This document shows positions 26,071 through 34,472 of a stretch of DNA of 64,000 nucleotides, piece by piece. Both the position numbers and the translations under genes were made by a program. This stretch comes from Candidatus Thermochlorobacteriaceae bacterium (GTDB lineage: Bacteria; Bacteroidota; Chlorobiia; Chlorobiales; Thermochlorobacteraceae): positions 62,001-126,000 of the forward strand of contig JAJUFC010000004.1 in the NCBI GenBank assembly GCA_029263855.1, read 5' to 3'. The notes beneath the pieces were generated by a model. That model saw only the letters and a program-made list of their open reading frames with translations. It did not search any database and had not been told where the DNA came from. Every line of letters begins with the position of its first letter. Position 1 is the first letter of the stretch.

Positions 26071-26073
26071 GCG

Positions 26074-26691
26074 TCAATTCGTCTTTTGTTTCTCCGCCAA
26101 CGCAACCCCTTCATCGAGCCGTTTCTGATTGAGATACTCGAGCGAAATCGTCGGCGGTTTCTTTCCAATCTTGACGAGCGCCAAGAGAATTTCATCGCCG
26201 TTCTGAAAGCGATACGTGATTTTTCCCGTCGATTCGGTGATGACCGAGTTGAGATTGTATTGAGCGCAGATGAGGCTATCCAACCGTTTGAACTGCTCGT
26301 CGGTTTTTTCGCTTCCTTCAAAAATGACCTGCGCGAAATAAAGACCAATGGAACTCGCCGAATCGGCGCGGACGGAATCGCCAAAGGCAAACGCCCACGA
26401 GGCGACGCGCAGTCCGTAAAGCGAGCCTCCCTTGAAATGCAGTTCAGGCGTTACGAATGTTTTTTCATGTTGAGAATCGGTGCGCACATTTTCGCGCGCG
26501 AGCATCGTTTGAACAATCTCCGTTTTGCGCGCGCCCCACTTGAAAAAGAGTTCTCCGCCGAATGCGCCGGGCAACTCTTGCTCTGTTCGTAGCGCAACCT
26601 CCACGTTGCGCGATTTGCACGCAAGCGCCAGTTGCGACAACGCCGCGAGCATCAGGAGAAGTGGAATCCAACGAGCGAGCGGTTTCGGCAT
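26074..26691 (-). CDS. Putative lipoprotein, function unknown
   Basis: 205 residues with a signal peptide ending in LALAC, a probable lipobox. The mature part is a mixed alpha/beta domain without recognised motifs; it has FTNPEL-like beta strands in the middle and a lysine-rich end. It starts 3 bases after the stop of the M28 peptidase gene upstream on the same strand, so the two form an operon. A periplasmic accessory role to the peptidase is only a guess. Confidence 0.65.
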   Translation of the reverse strand: MPKPLARWIPLLLMLAALSQLALACKSRNVEVALRTEQELPGAFGGELFFKWGARKTEIVQTMLARENVRTDSQHEKTFVTPELHFKGGSLYGLRVASWAFAFGDSVRADSASSIGLYFAQVIFEGSEKTDEQFKRLDSLICAQYNLNSVITESTGKITYRFQNGDEILLALVKIGKKPPTISLEYLNQKRLDEGVALAEKQKTN

Positions 26692-26694
26692 TGG

Positions 26695-28173
26695 TTATTT
26701 TCCGTAAAGTTTTTTTCCGACAGATTCATACTTATCGCCCGATTTCCATTCAGGCGATTTGGGATTATCGGCGATGCGCCGCGCCGCGTGAATGAAGGCT
26801 TTGACGAAGCGATTGAGGTAAGCGAAATCAAAATTCTCGTCGGCTTGGTCGGCGGCTTGATGATAGAATTGGTTAATCGCGTCGTCGAAGGCGCGAAAGC
26901 CTGGACTGAATGTCGGCGCGGGAATCCCTTTGCGCGCGAAACTGACGTTGTCGGAGCGGTCAAAAAGGTTTTGTTCGGGCGCGGGGTCTTGAATCGCGCC
27001 AAGTCCAAAGGCTTTGCATGCGTCAATGAGGTCTTGCGCCGCCGTCGTGCGCTCCAATCCGATGACGGTAACGATGCTCGTATCGTTGTAGCCCGCGCCG
27101 TCGATGTTGAGGTTGAAGATGGTTTTGTTCAGCGGAACAAGCGGATTTTCGGCGTAGTATTCGCTTCCCAACAATCCAACTTCTTCGCCCGTGCAGGCGA
27201 GCAAAATGACGCTTCGCTTCGTTGGCGCTTCGCTGAACGCTCTTGCGGCGCAAAGTATGGCGGTTGTGCCCATCGCGTTGTCGCGCGCGCCGTTGTAAAT
27301 CGAGTCGGTCGAGTTCGGCGTGGATTTTACGCCGATGTGGTCGTAGTGCGCGGAAAGGAGCAAAAATTCGTCTTTCAATTTTGGGTCTGAGCCTTCAATG
27401 ATTCCGACCACGTTGTTTGAAAAAACTTTCTGCTCTTTATACCCGTCCGTTTGGAAACTGCCTGTGAGTTTCTTGTTGGATTGAGCGAGCGTTCTGATTT
27501 GGGCATCGTCGTCATTGACGAGCAGATGCGGAAAACCGAGTGTCGCGGATTTTCCATCGTCCAACGAAAGACTGCCGCCACCGAAAAATTGTTTGAGCCG
27601 CGCAAATGGAAAACTGAATCGATACAGTTCGACCAACGCGAGCGCGCCTTTGGCTTTCGCCGCGTCTTGTTTTTGTTTGAACGAGCCGAAAAGCGCGCGC
27701 GGCGAATCCTCTTCCGACGTGCCAATGCGCGCCACGACGATTTTGCCTTTCGCGTCGATGCCCTTGTAATCGTCGCGCCCCGTCGCGCTATCCACAATGC
27801 CAAATCCAACATAGACGATTGCCGCAGACATCATTGCAGAACTTCCCGTGAGCAATAAAATTTCCTCGCTTGCGATGGCTCTGTTTCCGAGCGACAGCGC
27901 GAGCGACGTCGGCGCGATGCGTTTGACGAAAGAAATCGGTTGATAATATGTCTCGTTGATTGGCTTCACGCCCGCGCGTTGAAACTGCGTGGCGATGTAT
28001 CGAGCGGCGACGTTGTTCCCATGTTCGCCCGTCATTCGCCCTTCCAGTTCATCGGCGGCGAGAAACTTGATGTGCGCGGAAGTTTCCGAAAGAGGCAAGG
28101 AAAATTCAGGGAGCGACTGCGCGGAAAGACATACTGAGAAAAGAGCAAAAAGACCTAAAAGAATGAATCGCAT
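26695..28173 (-). CDS. Exported M28-family metallopeptidase
   Basis: Zinc aminopeptidase-type enzyme of about 492 residues with a signal peptide (MRFILLGLFALFSVCLSAQ). Between about 80 and 240 lies an inserted protease-associated-like segment. The co-catalytic zinc site is visible: HYDHIG, the bridging Asp in GARDNAMGT, the catalytic CTGEEVGLLGS and a later NIDGAG. It should remove N-terminal amino acids from peptides in the periplasm or outside. I start at ATG 28173 because the codons before it (from 28254) would displace the signal peptide. The lipoprotein gene 26074-26691 follows 3 bases after its stop. Confidence 0.93.
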   Translation of the reverse strand: MRFILLGLFALFSVCLSAQSLPEFSLPLSETSAHIKFLAADELEGRMTGEHGNNVAARYIATQFQRAGVKPINETYYQPISFVKRIAPTSLALSLGNRAIASEEILLLTGSSAMMSAAIVYVGFGIVDSATGRDDYKGIDAKGKIVVARIGTSEEDSPRALFGSFKQKQDAAKAKGALALVELYRFSFPFARLKQFFGGGSLSLDDGKSATLGFPHLLVNDDDAQIRTLAQSNKKLTGSFQTDGYKEQKVFSNNVVGIIEGSDPKLKDEFLLLSAHYDHIGVKSTPNSTDSIYNGARDNAMGTTAILCAARAFSEAPTKRSVILLACTGEEVGLLGSEYYAENPLVPLNKTIFNLNIDGAGYNDTSIVTVIGLERTTAAQDLIDACKAFGLGAIQDPAPEQNLFDRSDNVSFARKGIPAPTFSPGFRAFDDAINQFYHQAADQADENFDFAYLNRFVKAFIHAARRIADNPKSPEWKSGDKYESVGKKLYGK

Positions 28174-28221
28174 ATCGGCGAAAATTGTTTTTGAAAGATT
28201 GAAATATAAACCGCGCAAGAA

Positions 28222-28416
28222 ATGAAAAAAATCAAATGCCCGCGATGCTTCCAAACGAAAACGGAGAAAGCGTTTCGGCAGGGCGATTTATGGCACGAGT
28301 GGTGCGGCGAATGTCGAGAAAAGTTCGAGCGAGAACGCCGCCGACAGATTGAGAAAAAAATTCTCGCCGACTTGTCTTCATTGGGCTTGCTTCGAACAAA
28401 AAAGGCGTTCCATTGA
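28222..28416 (+). CDS. Small zinc-ribbon-like protein
   Basis: 64 residues with two cysteine pairs, CPRC at residues 6-9 and CGEC at about 28-31, separated by 18 residues, and a basic helical tail. This fits a small treble-clef or zinc-ribbon fold, perhaps nucleic-acid binding. It begins 48 bases from the divergent M28 start, and its TGA stop lies in the loop of the hairpin 28401-28424. No family is recognised; the cysteine pattern and plausible composition support a real gene, moderately. Confidence 0.55.
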   Translation: MKKIKCPRCFQTKTEKAFRQGDLWHEWCGECREKFERERRRQIEKKILADLSSLGLLRTKKAFH

Positions 28417-28424
28417 ACGCCTTT
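28394..28424 (-). terminator. Terminator of the PAS gene
   Basis: A perfect 10-bp stem (28401-28410 with 28415-28424) around a 4-base loop. On the minus strand it is followed by a T-run (complement of the A-run 28398-28403), as expected for the end of the gene at 28447. It also covers the stop codon of the plus-strand zinc-ribbon gene. Confidence 0.85.
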
Positions 28425-28446
28425 CAAACTCGACTTGAACGAAGGA

Positions 28447-28872
28447 TTACGCATTAACGACTTCGCCATGCGGTTTGAGCGTGGCTTGCACGCGCTTGTA
28501 TTCCGTAATGTCGGCGATGGCGGTTACTTTGCACTTCATTCCATCTTTCACCATCAAGGTCGGCACAACGTAGATGTTGCGCAGTTCGCCGTTCTTGCGC
28601 ACGACCACCCATTCGGCAGGCATTTCAGGTGCGCCCGCGATGAAGGCATCATGAATGCGCGTCGCTTCGGCGCGGTAGTGTTCAGGCACGACCATTGAAA
28701 AGTGCTTGCCAATCAATTCTTCGCGCGTGTAGCCGTAAAGGTCGAGATATGCGTCATTGACTTCGACATAATTGCCGTGCTCGTCCGTTACGCAAATTGC
28801 CATTCCCATATTTTCAAAAATGGCGGCGCGGAATTTTTCTTCCGTCGGAAACTCGAATTTTTTCTTGGTCAT
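28447..28872 (-). CDS. Stand-alone PAS-domain protein
   Basis: 141 residues forming a single PAS domain (about 12-130) of the PAS_9/PAS-fold type: NMGMAICVTDEHGNYVEVNDAYLDLYGYTREELIGKHF, then VPEHYR and the closing VTAIADITEYKR. No output domain is attached, so it must act on a partner, as in some photoreceptor and redox-sensing PAS proteins. There is no LOV-type NCRFLQ motif and no obvious flavin cysteine. The ATG at 28872 is fixed by a strong GGGAGG site before it. It has its own terminator. Confidence 0.88.
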   Translation of the reverse strand: MTKKKFEFPTEEKFRAAIFENMGMAICVTDEHGNYVEVNDAYLDLYGYTREELIGKHFSMVVPEHYRAEATRIHDAFIAGAPEMPAEWVVVRKNGELRNIYVVPTLMVKDGMKCKVTAIADITEYKRVQATLKPHGEVVNA

Positions 28873-29029
28873 TTCAGATGCCTCCCAAAAGTTAAGTGTG
28901 TTAAAATTCAAACAGCGTTGGCGAAGAATTTACACGTTCATCGCGCGATTCGCAACTTTGAACGGGATTTCCTTCCATTTCTTGAATCGTCAATAATTGT
29001 GCCGAAGTTTGCGCGGCTCTGGCGAGACT

Positions 29030-29161
29030 CGAAAAAAAAGACTCGGCTGCCCTATAGCCGAGTCCCTCTATCAACAAAACAACAAAGGAGGCTCTGATAA
29101 GTAGGAATCAGAGTCTTTGGTGTGAGAAAGAACAAATTGTACCTGAACTGCCACAAATATA
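29030..29161 (-). ncRNA. Candidate small RNA with anti-Shine-Dalgarno stretch
   Basis: In the 365-base gap 28873-29237, on the minus strand, TATATTTG (29161-29154) matches a promoter -7 element, though no -33 partner is seen. About 115 bases later a strong terminator ends the region. Within the putative transcript are a 9-bp hairpin (29107-29115 with 29090-29098), then the unpaired-looking CCTCCTTT (29091-29084) in a C/T-rich linker, then the terminator hairpin. CCTCCTTT matches the anti-Shine-Dalgarno of 16S rRNA. Alternatively the hairpins are the 3' trailer of pyrD. No coding frame in it looks real. Confidence 0.35.
29032..29064 (-). terminator. Strong terminator (small RNA or pyrD)
   Basis: GACTCGGCT (29040-29048) pairs with AGCCGAGTC (29056-29064) around 7 bases; on the minus strand eight T follow (complement of the A-run 29032-29039). 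Confidence 0.9.
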
Positions 29162-29237
29162 CGACAAAGGCAGGGCAGAGTTGCATTAAATAGCGATTAA
29201 AATTTGCCTTTCTCACGACTTTTAGGAAATTCAAGAT

Positions 29238-30176
29238 TTAGATTTCAAACGAGCCGATAAAATTCTTGAATGTCGTCCCTTTTTCAGTAGAAAAGTAATG
29301 CTCGATTTGCTCGGCGACGGTTGCACCGATGTTTGGCGAGACGAAATTCATCGTTCCGACCTGAACGGCACTTGCCCCAACGAGAAAAAATTCCATCGCG
29401 TCTTCAAAATTGGTGATGCCGCCCATGCCAACAATCGGAATTTTAACAGCGTTATAGACTTCCCACACTTTTGCGAGCGCAATCGGCTTAATGGCAGGAC
29501 CAGAAAGCCCGCCCGTTACATTTTTCAGCATTGGCTTGCGCGTTTTGTAATTGACTGCCATTCCCACAACCGTGTTAATGAGTGAAACTGAATCCGCGCC
29601 GCCACGCTCTGCCGCAAGCGCAATCGTAGCGATGGAGGTTACATTCGGCGTGAGTTTTATCATCAAATGCCGATTGGTGCATTTTCGAAGTTCGCTCGTG
29701 ATTTCAAATGTCGCTCGCTCGTCGACCCCAAAAATGATGCACTCGCCTTTCACATTCGGACAAGAAAGATTGATTTCATAGCCGCTAATGCCTTCCACAT
29801 CTTCCAAGCGACGCACCACCTCGCAATAGTCATCAACAGACTTACCCACAATGTTGACAACAGTGTGGAATTGTTGCGCACGCAAGAACGGCATTTTTTC
29901 CTCAATGAATTTTTCAACGCCGACATTCGCAAGCCCAATCGCGTTGAGCATTCCGGCAGGCGTTTCAACAATGCGTTGCGGCAAATTCCCTTCGCGCACT
30001 TCGAGCGAAATGGCTTTGGTAACAATGCCGCCAAGTTTGGAAAGGTCAGTAAGTTTGGAGAGTTCTTCGCCATAAGAGACCGTTCCGCTTGCAAGCAGAA
30101 CCGGATTTTTGAGGTCAAGTCCGCGCCCCAGCGAAATGGACGCGGGACGAATTTCGGTGAGTTGCGTCGTAAGCAT
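29238..30176 (-). CDS. pyrD: Dihydroorotate dehydrogenase, class 1B catalytic subunit
   Basis: Pyrimidine-synthesis flavoenzyme oxidising dihydroorotate to orotate, 312 residues. FMN-binding and substrate marks include NPVLLASGTVSYG, TKAISLE, NAIGLANVGV and VSLINTVVGM, and the C-terminal IVGMGGITNFEDAMEF. The catalytic base is the cysteine in NLSCPNVKG, which marks class 1 (soluble), and the lengths fit class 1B, which works with the PyrK iron-sulfur/FAD subunit. No pyrK gene is next to it. It follows the TPR gene by 27 bases on the same strand. Confidence 0.95.
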   Translation of the reverse strand: MLTTQLTEIRPASISLGRGLDLKNPVLLASGTVSYGEELSKLTDLSKLGGIVTKAISLEVREGNLPQRIVETPAGMLNAIGLANVGVEKFIEEKMPFLRAQQFHTVVNIVGKSVDDYCEVVRRLEDVEGISGYEINLSCPNVKGECIIFGVDERATFEITSELRKCTNRHLMIKLTPNVTSIATIALAAERGGADSVSLINTVVGMAVNYKTRKPMLKNVTGGLSGPAIKPIALAKVWEVYNAVKIPIVGMGGITNFEDAMEFFLVGASAVQVGTMNFVSPNIGATVAEQIEHYFSTEKGTTFKNFIGSFEI

Positions 30177-30203
30177 GTTCGAGAAGTGTTGTCTGAAAAA
30201 TAA

Positions 30204-32030
30204 TCAACTTGGTTGTTTCAAGCGGCGCAATTCTTCGCGTGCCGATTTCACCAAAAAACTGCGCGGATAATCTTTGATAAGTTGTTCAAAATACGCAATG
30301 GCTTTGTCGCGATTTTTCAAAATTTTTTCAGAGAGAATCCCAAGCCGAAAAAGCGATTTATCGGCGTAGTAACTTTTCGGATATGCGCTTAAAAGTTGCT
30401 CGTAAGTTTCCAATGCACGATTAGGCGCAAGCGTTTCCTCAACCGTTCCTTTTTTGAACAGCACATCGTCAGTAAGAATTGAGCCGCCAAAGTCGCTAAG
30501 CCACTGTTTGATGGATTCGAGCGCGACGGTGTTTTTTTGTTGAGCAAGTTGTTTTTCGATGAGCGCAAAGCGTCGGAGCGCGTCGAGGGCGTTTGGATTT
30601 TTGACGGTGTCGCCAATGCCTTTCAAGATGATGAGGCGTTGCAGAAGCGCGTCGTTGCTGGCTTCGCGGGGCGATTCAATTTCAGAAAAGCGTTTAAGGG
30701 CTTCTTCAAAATTGGTGTCGTAGTAGGCAAGTTGTCCGAGCAGGAGCGCGGCATCGGCTTTGAGGCGCGGTGTTAAGAACGGACGTTTCAGCATCTCGTT
30801 CAAGGTTTGGCGTGCCTCTGAAAAATTATCTTGTGCGAAAAAAACTTGCGCCAATAGCAATTCGGCGCGGCGCAGCGTGGGCACGTCGGGGTGGCGTTGA
30901 GCGAGTTGCTCGATTGTGAATTTGGCGTCGGAAGGGGATTTCAAAATTTGAAACTGCAATTCGGCAACGCTCAAAAGGGCTTCGGGCGATTCAGGCGATT
31001 GGCGATAGGCATTGGCGTAATCTTTGTAAGCAAGAATGGCTTGATTCGTTTTTTCGAGTTGATTTTCTCGGGCTTGTCGGGCTTCGGCTTCCAAGACGCG
31101 GGCAAGCCCTAACTTTCCCATTTGAATGGCGTGCACGCTGGCATCCATTGCGATAGCGGTCTGAAAGGCTTTTCGTGCGGCAGGCAAGGCATTTTGAGCC
31201 AATGCCGATTGCGCAAAGGCAATAAGTTGTCCGCCGCCTGCATTGAGTTCGCGGTCGCGATAGAGGGCTTCGCTATAGGCACTATCAAAATCGCCAAGTT
31301 CCATGTAAAGCGAGAGCAGAAGTTGGGAGATAAGTTGTCGCGGCAAATCTTGATACTTCGTTTTTTCCTTCTCGATAACTTTGATGGTTTCGCGAAGCAA
31401 GTCGGGGTTTGATTTTTGAGCGTAGCTGGAAATTTGCGCGCGAATGCGTTGGAAGTCGGGCATATCGGAGTCGAGCAGTTTGAGGTATTCGCGCGTGGCG
31501 TCGCTGTAGCGATTGAGAAACAGAAAGGCATCGGCAAGGTCTTCGGCAAAGAGCATGTCGGCGCGCTCGATTAAGCCTCGCAATTTTTGACGCGATTCAA
31601 GCACAACTTTCGCAACGCGCTCGGTTATGCGTTCTTGTTTGAGCGCAAGAATAATTGAGGCAAATTCAGGAATATCCTTTGCGCGTGAAATAAGTTGTTG
31701 GAGTGCGTCGTCGCCTTTTTTACTGTCGCCTTTGGCGTAATAGCATTGCATCAGCGTGAGTAGCATGGCATTGCGATTTTCCTTGCGGTCTAATTCTTTC
31801 GTGATGATGGCGATGGCTTTGTCGTATTGGCGCGATTCGTAGAGCGAGACGCGCAGGCGGTCGAAGTAAAGTTGAGAAGAGGGATTTTGTTCGTAAAGTT
31901 TTTGAAATCGCTCGGCGGCTTGTTCGTAATTTTGTGCTTGAAAGAAACTTTCGGCGAGTTGGTAATCGCCACGATTTTGCGCGTTCAGCATTGGCGCAAT
32001 CAAGAGAAGTCCAATCAGTATTCGTTTCAT
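30204..32030 (-). CDS. Exported TPR-repeat protein
   Basis: About 608 residues with a signal peptide (MKRILIGLLLIAPMLNAQ). The rest is an array of tetratricopeptide repeats, clearest at about 20-110 (ESFFQAQNYEQAAERFQKLYEQNP) and again at the C-terminus (SLFRLGILSEKILKNRDKAIAYFEQLIKDYP). The last part resembles the YbgF/BamD type of periplasmic TPR. This suggests an envelope-assembly or scaffold role, not an enzyme. It is divergent from dapF with only 23 bases between starts, and pyrD follows it. Confidence 0.85.
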   Translation of the reverse strand: MKRILIGLLLIAPMLNAQNRGDYQLAESFFQAQNYEQAAERFQKLYEQNPSSQLYFDRLRVSLYESRQYDKAIAIITKELDRKENRNAMLLTLMQCYYAKGDSKKGDDALQQLISRAKDIPEFASIILALKQERITERVAKVVLESRQKLRGLIERADMLFAEDLADAFLFLNRYSDATREYLKLLDSDMPDFQRIRAQISSYAQKSNPDLLRETIKVIEKEKTKYQDLPRQLISQLLLSLYMELGDFDSAYSEALYRDRELNAGGGQLIAFAQSALAQNALPAARKAFQTAIAMDASVHAIQMGKLGLARVLEAEARQARENQLEKTNQAILAYKDYANAYRQSPESPEALLSVAELQFQILKSPSDAKFTIEQLAQRHPDVPTLRRAELLLAQVFFAQDNFSEARQTLNEMLKRPFLTPRLKADAALLLGQLAYYDTNFEEALKRFSEIESPREASNDALLQRLIILKGIGDTVKNPNALDALRRFALIEKQLAQQKNTVALESIKQWLSDFGGSILTDDVLFKKGTVEETLAPNRALETYEQLLSAYPKSYYADKSLFRLGILSEKILKNRDKAIAYFEQLIKDYPRSFLVKSAREELRRLKQPS

Positions 32031-32053
32031 CAGCAATTCAATTCAAGAGTTAA

Positions 32054-32845
32054 ATGATGGTTCATTTTACGAAAATGTCGGGCGCGGGCAATGATTTCAT
32101 TATGATTGACAATCGCGCCCAACGCCTCGCTCTCTCCGACGCGCAAATCGCCAAGTGGTGCAAGCGCGGCACGGGCATCGGCGCAGACGGCTTGATTTTA
32201 CTGGAAAACTCAGACCGTTACGACTTTTCCATGCGCTACTACAACGCTGACGGAAAACTTGGCTCAATGTGCGGCAACGGCGGGCGGTGCATCACACGAT
32301 TTGCACAACACTCTGGCATTAAGAAAACACAATTTACATTTGAAGCCAATGGCGAATCGTATCGCGCTGAACTCTTGCCCGATGGTCAAGTCAAACTACA
32401 AATGACCCCGCCCAAAGCGTTTCGCGATAAGTTCATCGTTGAAGGTTACGAAACTTATTTCATCGACACGGGTTCGCCGCACGCGATTGTCTATGTCAGC
32501 GACCTTGAACGCTTTGACGTGTTCGGCGAGGGCAAAAAAATTCGCTCGTCCAAGACGCATTTCCCCGAAGGCACGAATGTGAATTTTCTCAGTGTAATTG
32601 CGCCTGATGCGATTCGGATTCGCACTTTTGAGCGCGGCGTTGAAAATGAAACCCTTGCATGCGGAACGGGGTGCGTGGCGGCGGCGGCGGTGAGTTATCG
32701 TTTGGGAAAAATTCACTCAAACAAAGTAACGCTTCACGTGCAGAGCGGCGAGCGCGTGCAGGTGGAATTCGATGATGAGTTTCAATGCGTGTTTTTGATT
32801 GGCTCTGCCGAGATTGTCTTTGAAGGTCGCGTCGAAATGCCTTGA
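32054..32845 (+). CDS. dapF: Diaminopimelate epimerase
   Basis: Converts LL- to meso-diaminopimelate for lysine and peptidoglycan synthesis; cofactor-independent, 263 residues. The two catalytic cysteines are Cys73 in SMCGNGGRC and Cys203 in ACGTGCVA, and the N-terminal FTKMSGAGNDF is typical. Translation may begin at ATG 32054 or at the adjacent ATG 32057. It is convergent with rsmB, their stops lying 10 bases apart. Confidence 0.97.
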   Translation: MMVHFTKMSGAGNDFIMIDNRAQRLALSDAQIAKWCKRGTGIGADGLILLENSDRYDFSMRYYNADGKLGSMCGNGGRCITRFAQHSGIKKTQFTFEANGESYRAELLPDGQVKLQMTPPKAFRDKFIVEGYETYFIDTGSPHAIVYVSDLERFDVFGEGKKIRSSKTHFPEGTNVNFLSVIAPDAIRIRTFERGVENETLACGTGCVAAAAVSYRLGKIHSNKVTLHVQSGERVQVEFDDEFQCVFLIGSAEIVFEGRVEMP

Positions 32846-32855
32846 TTGCTTTTGA

Positions 32856-34232
32856 TTACTTTTTGACCAAGCGAATTGAGAACGCGCCGTCGAGGTGATG
32901 TCGGTGAGGTAAAATTTCAATCGCACCCGATTCACAAACATACTGTTGAAGCGCGGTGGGCAAGACTTCGCTCGCGCTTTGCACGCGCCAATCGGGGTGT
33001 GCTTCGAGGAACGATTCAATTTGCTTGTAATTTTCTTCGGGCTCGAGCGAGCAAGTCGCATAGACAATCACGCCATCATCTTTGACACATCGCACGGCGT
33101 TCTCGAGAAGTTCGCGTTGCAGTTTTTGCATCGTAACAATGTCGTTCGGAGAGAGCCGCCAACGAAGTTCAGCGCGTCGGGCTAAAACGCCGGTGCCTGA
33201 ACAAGGCGCATCGAGCAAGACTTTATCGTATTTCTCCGTCGGGGCGAATTTTCGAGCGTCGCCTTTGACGGTTTCAATGATGTCTATGCCCAACGTCTCT
33301 GCTTGTGAGCGAATTTGTTGAAGTTTGTTATCGTAAAGGTCGATGCCGGTGATGTGTCCGAGATTGTTCATGCGTTCAGCAAGGAAGGTTGACTTTCCTC
33401 CGGGGGCGGCGCACATGTCCAAAATGCGTTCGCCGGGTTTGGGGTCGAGAAGCAAACACGCCATGCCTTGCGATTCGCTCTGAACCGATACTAATCCCTC
33501 TTTCAAAAATCCTTCCAAGTCGAAAAAGCGTTCAGGGGTGATGAAGCCGAAAACAGGGCTTTCTTGAAAGGGAATTTTGGTTTGGGCAAGTTGTTCGCGA
33601 AATTCAGCGACTGAGGATTTGAGGGTATTGACTCTAAAAGAAACCTTTGGAATTTGATTGTTCGCTGACATGAGTTCTTGCACTTCACTGAATCCGAATC
33701 GCTCTAACCATCGGTCGAGAAGCCATTTCGGGTGCGAGTATTGAAGCGCGATTTGGTCGGCGAACGTGCCGCCTTTGGTTTTGAAACTCACCGACTCGAT
33801 GTTGTTGGCGATGTTGCGCAACACACCATTGACAAGGTTACCGAGAAATTGATTTTTGAGACGCTTCGCCAATTCAACGGATTCATTGACTGCCGCCCAT
33901 TTTGGCACTTTGGACAGGTAGAAAAGTTGGTAGACGGCGATGCGCAAAATGTTCTTCACATCGGCGTCCATTTTGTTGTAATCGTGCTTGTAGAACTGTT
34001 GAATGATGTAGTCAATTTTCATTTTCTCGCGCAATGTGCCATAGATCATGTGCATAGCGAAGGCTTTATCGACGGCATCGAGCGGCGAGATGGAAAACTG
34101 CGTTGTGATAGCCGTGTCGGACTTCACTCCGCCAAAATCAACTTCACGTAAGACTTTAACAGCGACCTCTCTTGCGGTCATAATGTTCGATTTAGAAGGT
34201 TCTTTCTGCCTTGAGTCCATGTTTATGTCCAT
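32856..34232 (-). CDS. rsmB: 16S rRNA cytosine-967 C5-methyltransferase RsmB
   Basis: Two-domain rRNA methyltransferase, 458 residues. An N-terminal NusB-like helical domain (about 18-150) precedes the SAM-dependent catalytic domain with MCAAPGGKSTFLAE near 273-286. The two cysteines of the mechanism are Cys344 in DAPCSGTG and Cys394 in YATCSLEPEE. I keep the ATG at 34232 because GGAG stands 7 bases before it. The next 240 bases (34233-34472) show no gene or clear signal. Confidence 0.96.
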   Translation of the reverse strand: MDINMDSRQKEPSKSNIMTAREVAVKVLREVDFGGVKSDTAITTQFSISPLDAVDKAFAMHMIYGTLREKMKIDYIIQQFYKHDYNKMDADVKNILRIAVYQLFYLSKVPKWAAVNESVELAKRLKNQFLGNLVNGVLRNIANNIESVSFKTKGGTFADQIALQYSHPKWLLDRWLERFGFSEVQELMSANNQIPKVSFRVNTLKSSVAEFREQLAQTKIPFQESPVFGFITPERFFDLEGFLKEGLVSVQSESQGMACLLLDPKPGERILDMCAAPGGKSTFLAERMNNLGHITGIDLYDNKLQQIRSQAETLGIDIIETVKGDARKFAPTEKYDKVLLDAPCSGTGVLARRAELRWRLSPNDIVTMQKLQRELLENAVRCVKDDGVIVYATCSLEPEENYKQIESFLEAHPDWRVQSASEVLPTALQQYVCESGAIEILPHRHHLDGAFSIRLVKK

Positions 34233-34472
34233 GATTACTCCAAACAGAGTTCGGTTGTCGTCAAATGATGTTTATTAAGCAATGCGCAACGCTTTTGGGA
34301 GCGAGTGCACCGTGATAACAATGTGCTTACGAATGTTAAGGTGTTTCGCTAAGCCCTGATGAAATAGGCACTTACAACAGCAGACGAATATTAGAGGCGA
34401 AATTTATTACACTTTTTTAGGCATAAAAGTTCTTTTTGCGATGCGTGAAGGTGAATTTAACCGATTCAGCGC

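Noticed and set aside
34233-34472. Gap upstream of rsmB as a site for a riboswitch or small RNA
   Set aside because: No strong hairpin, terminator or promoter box found by eye.
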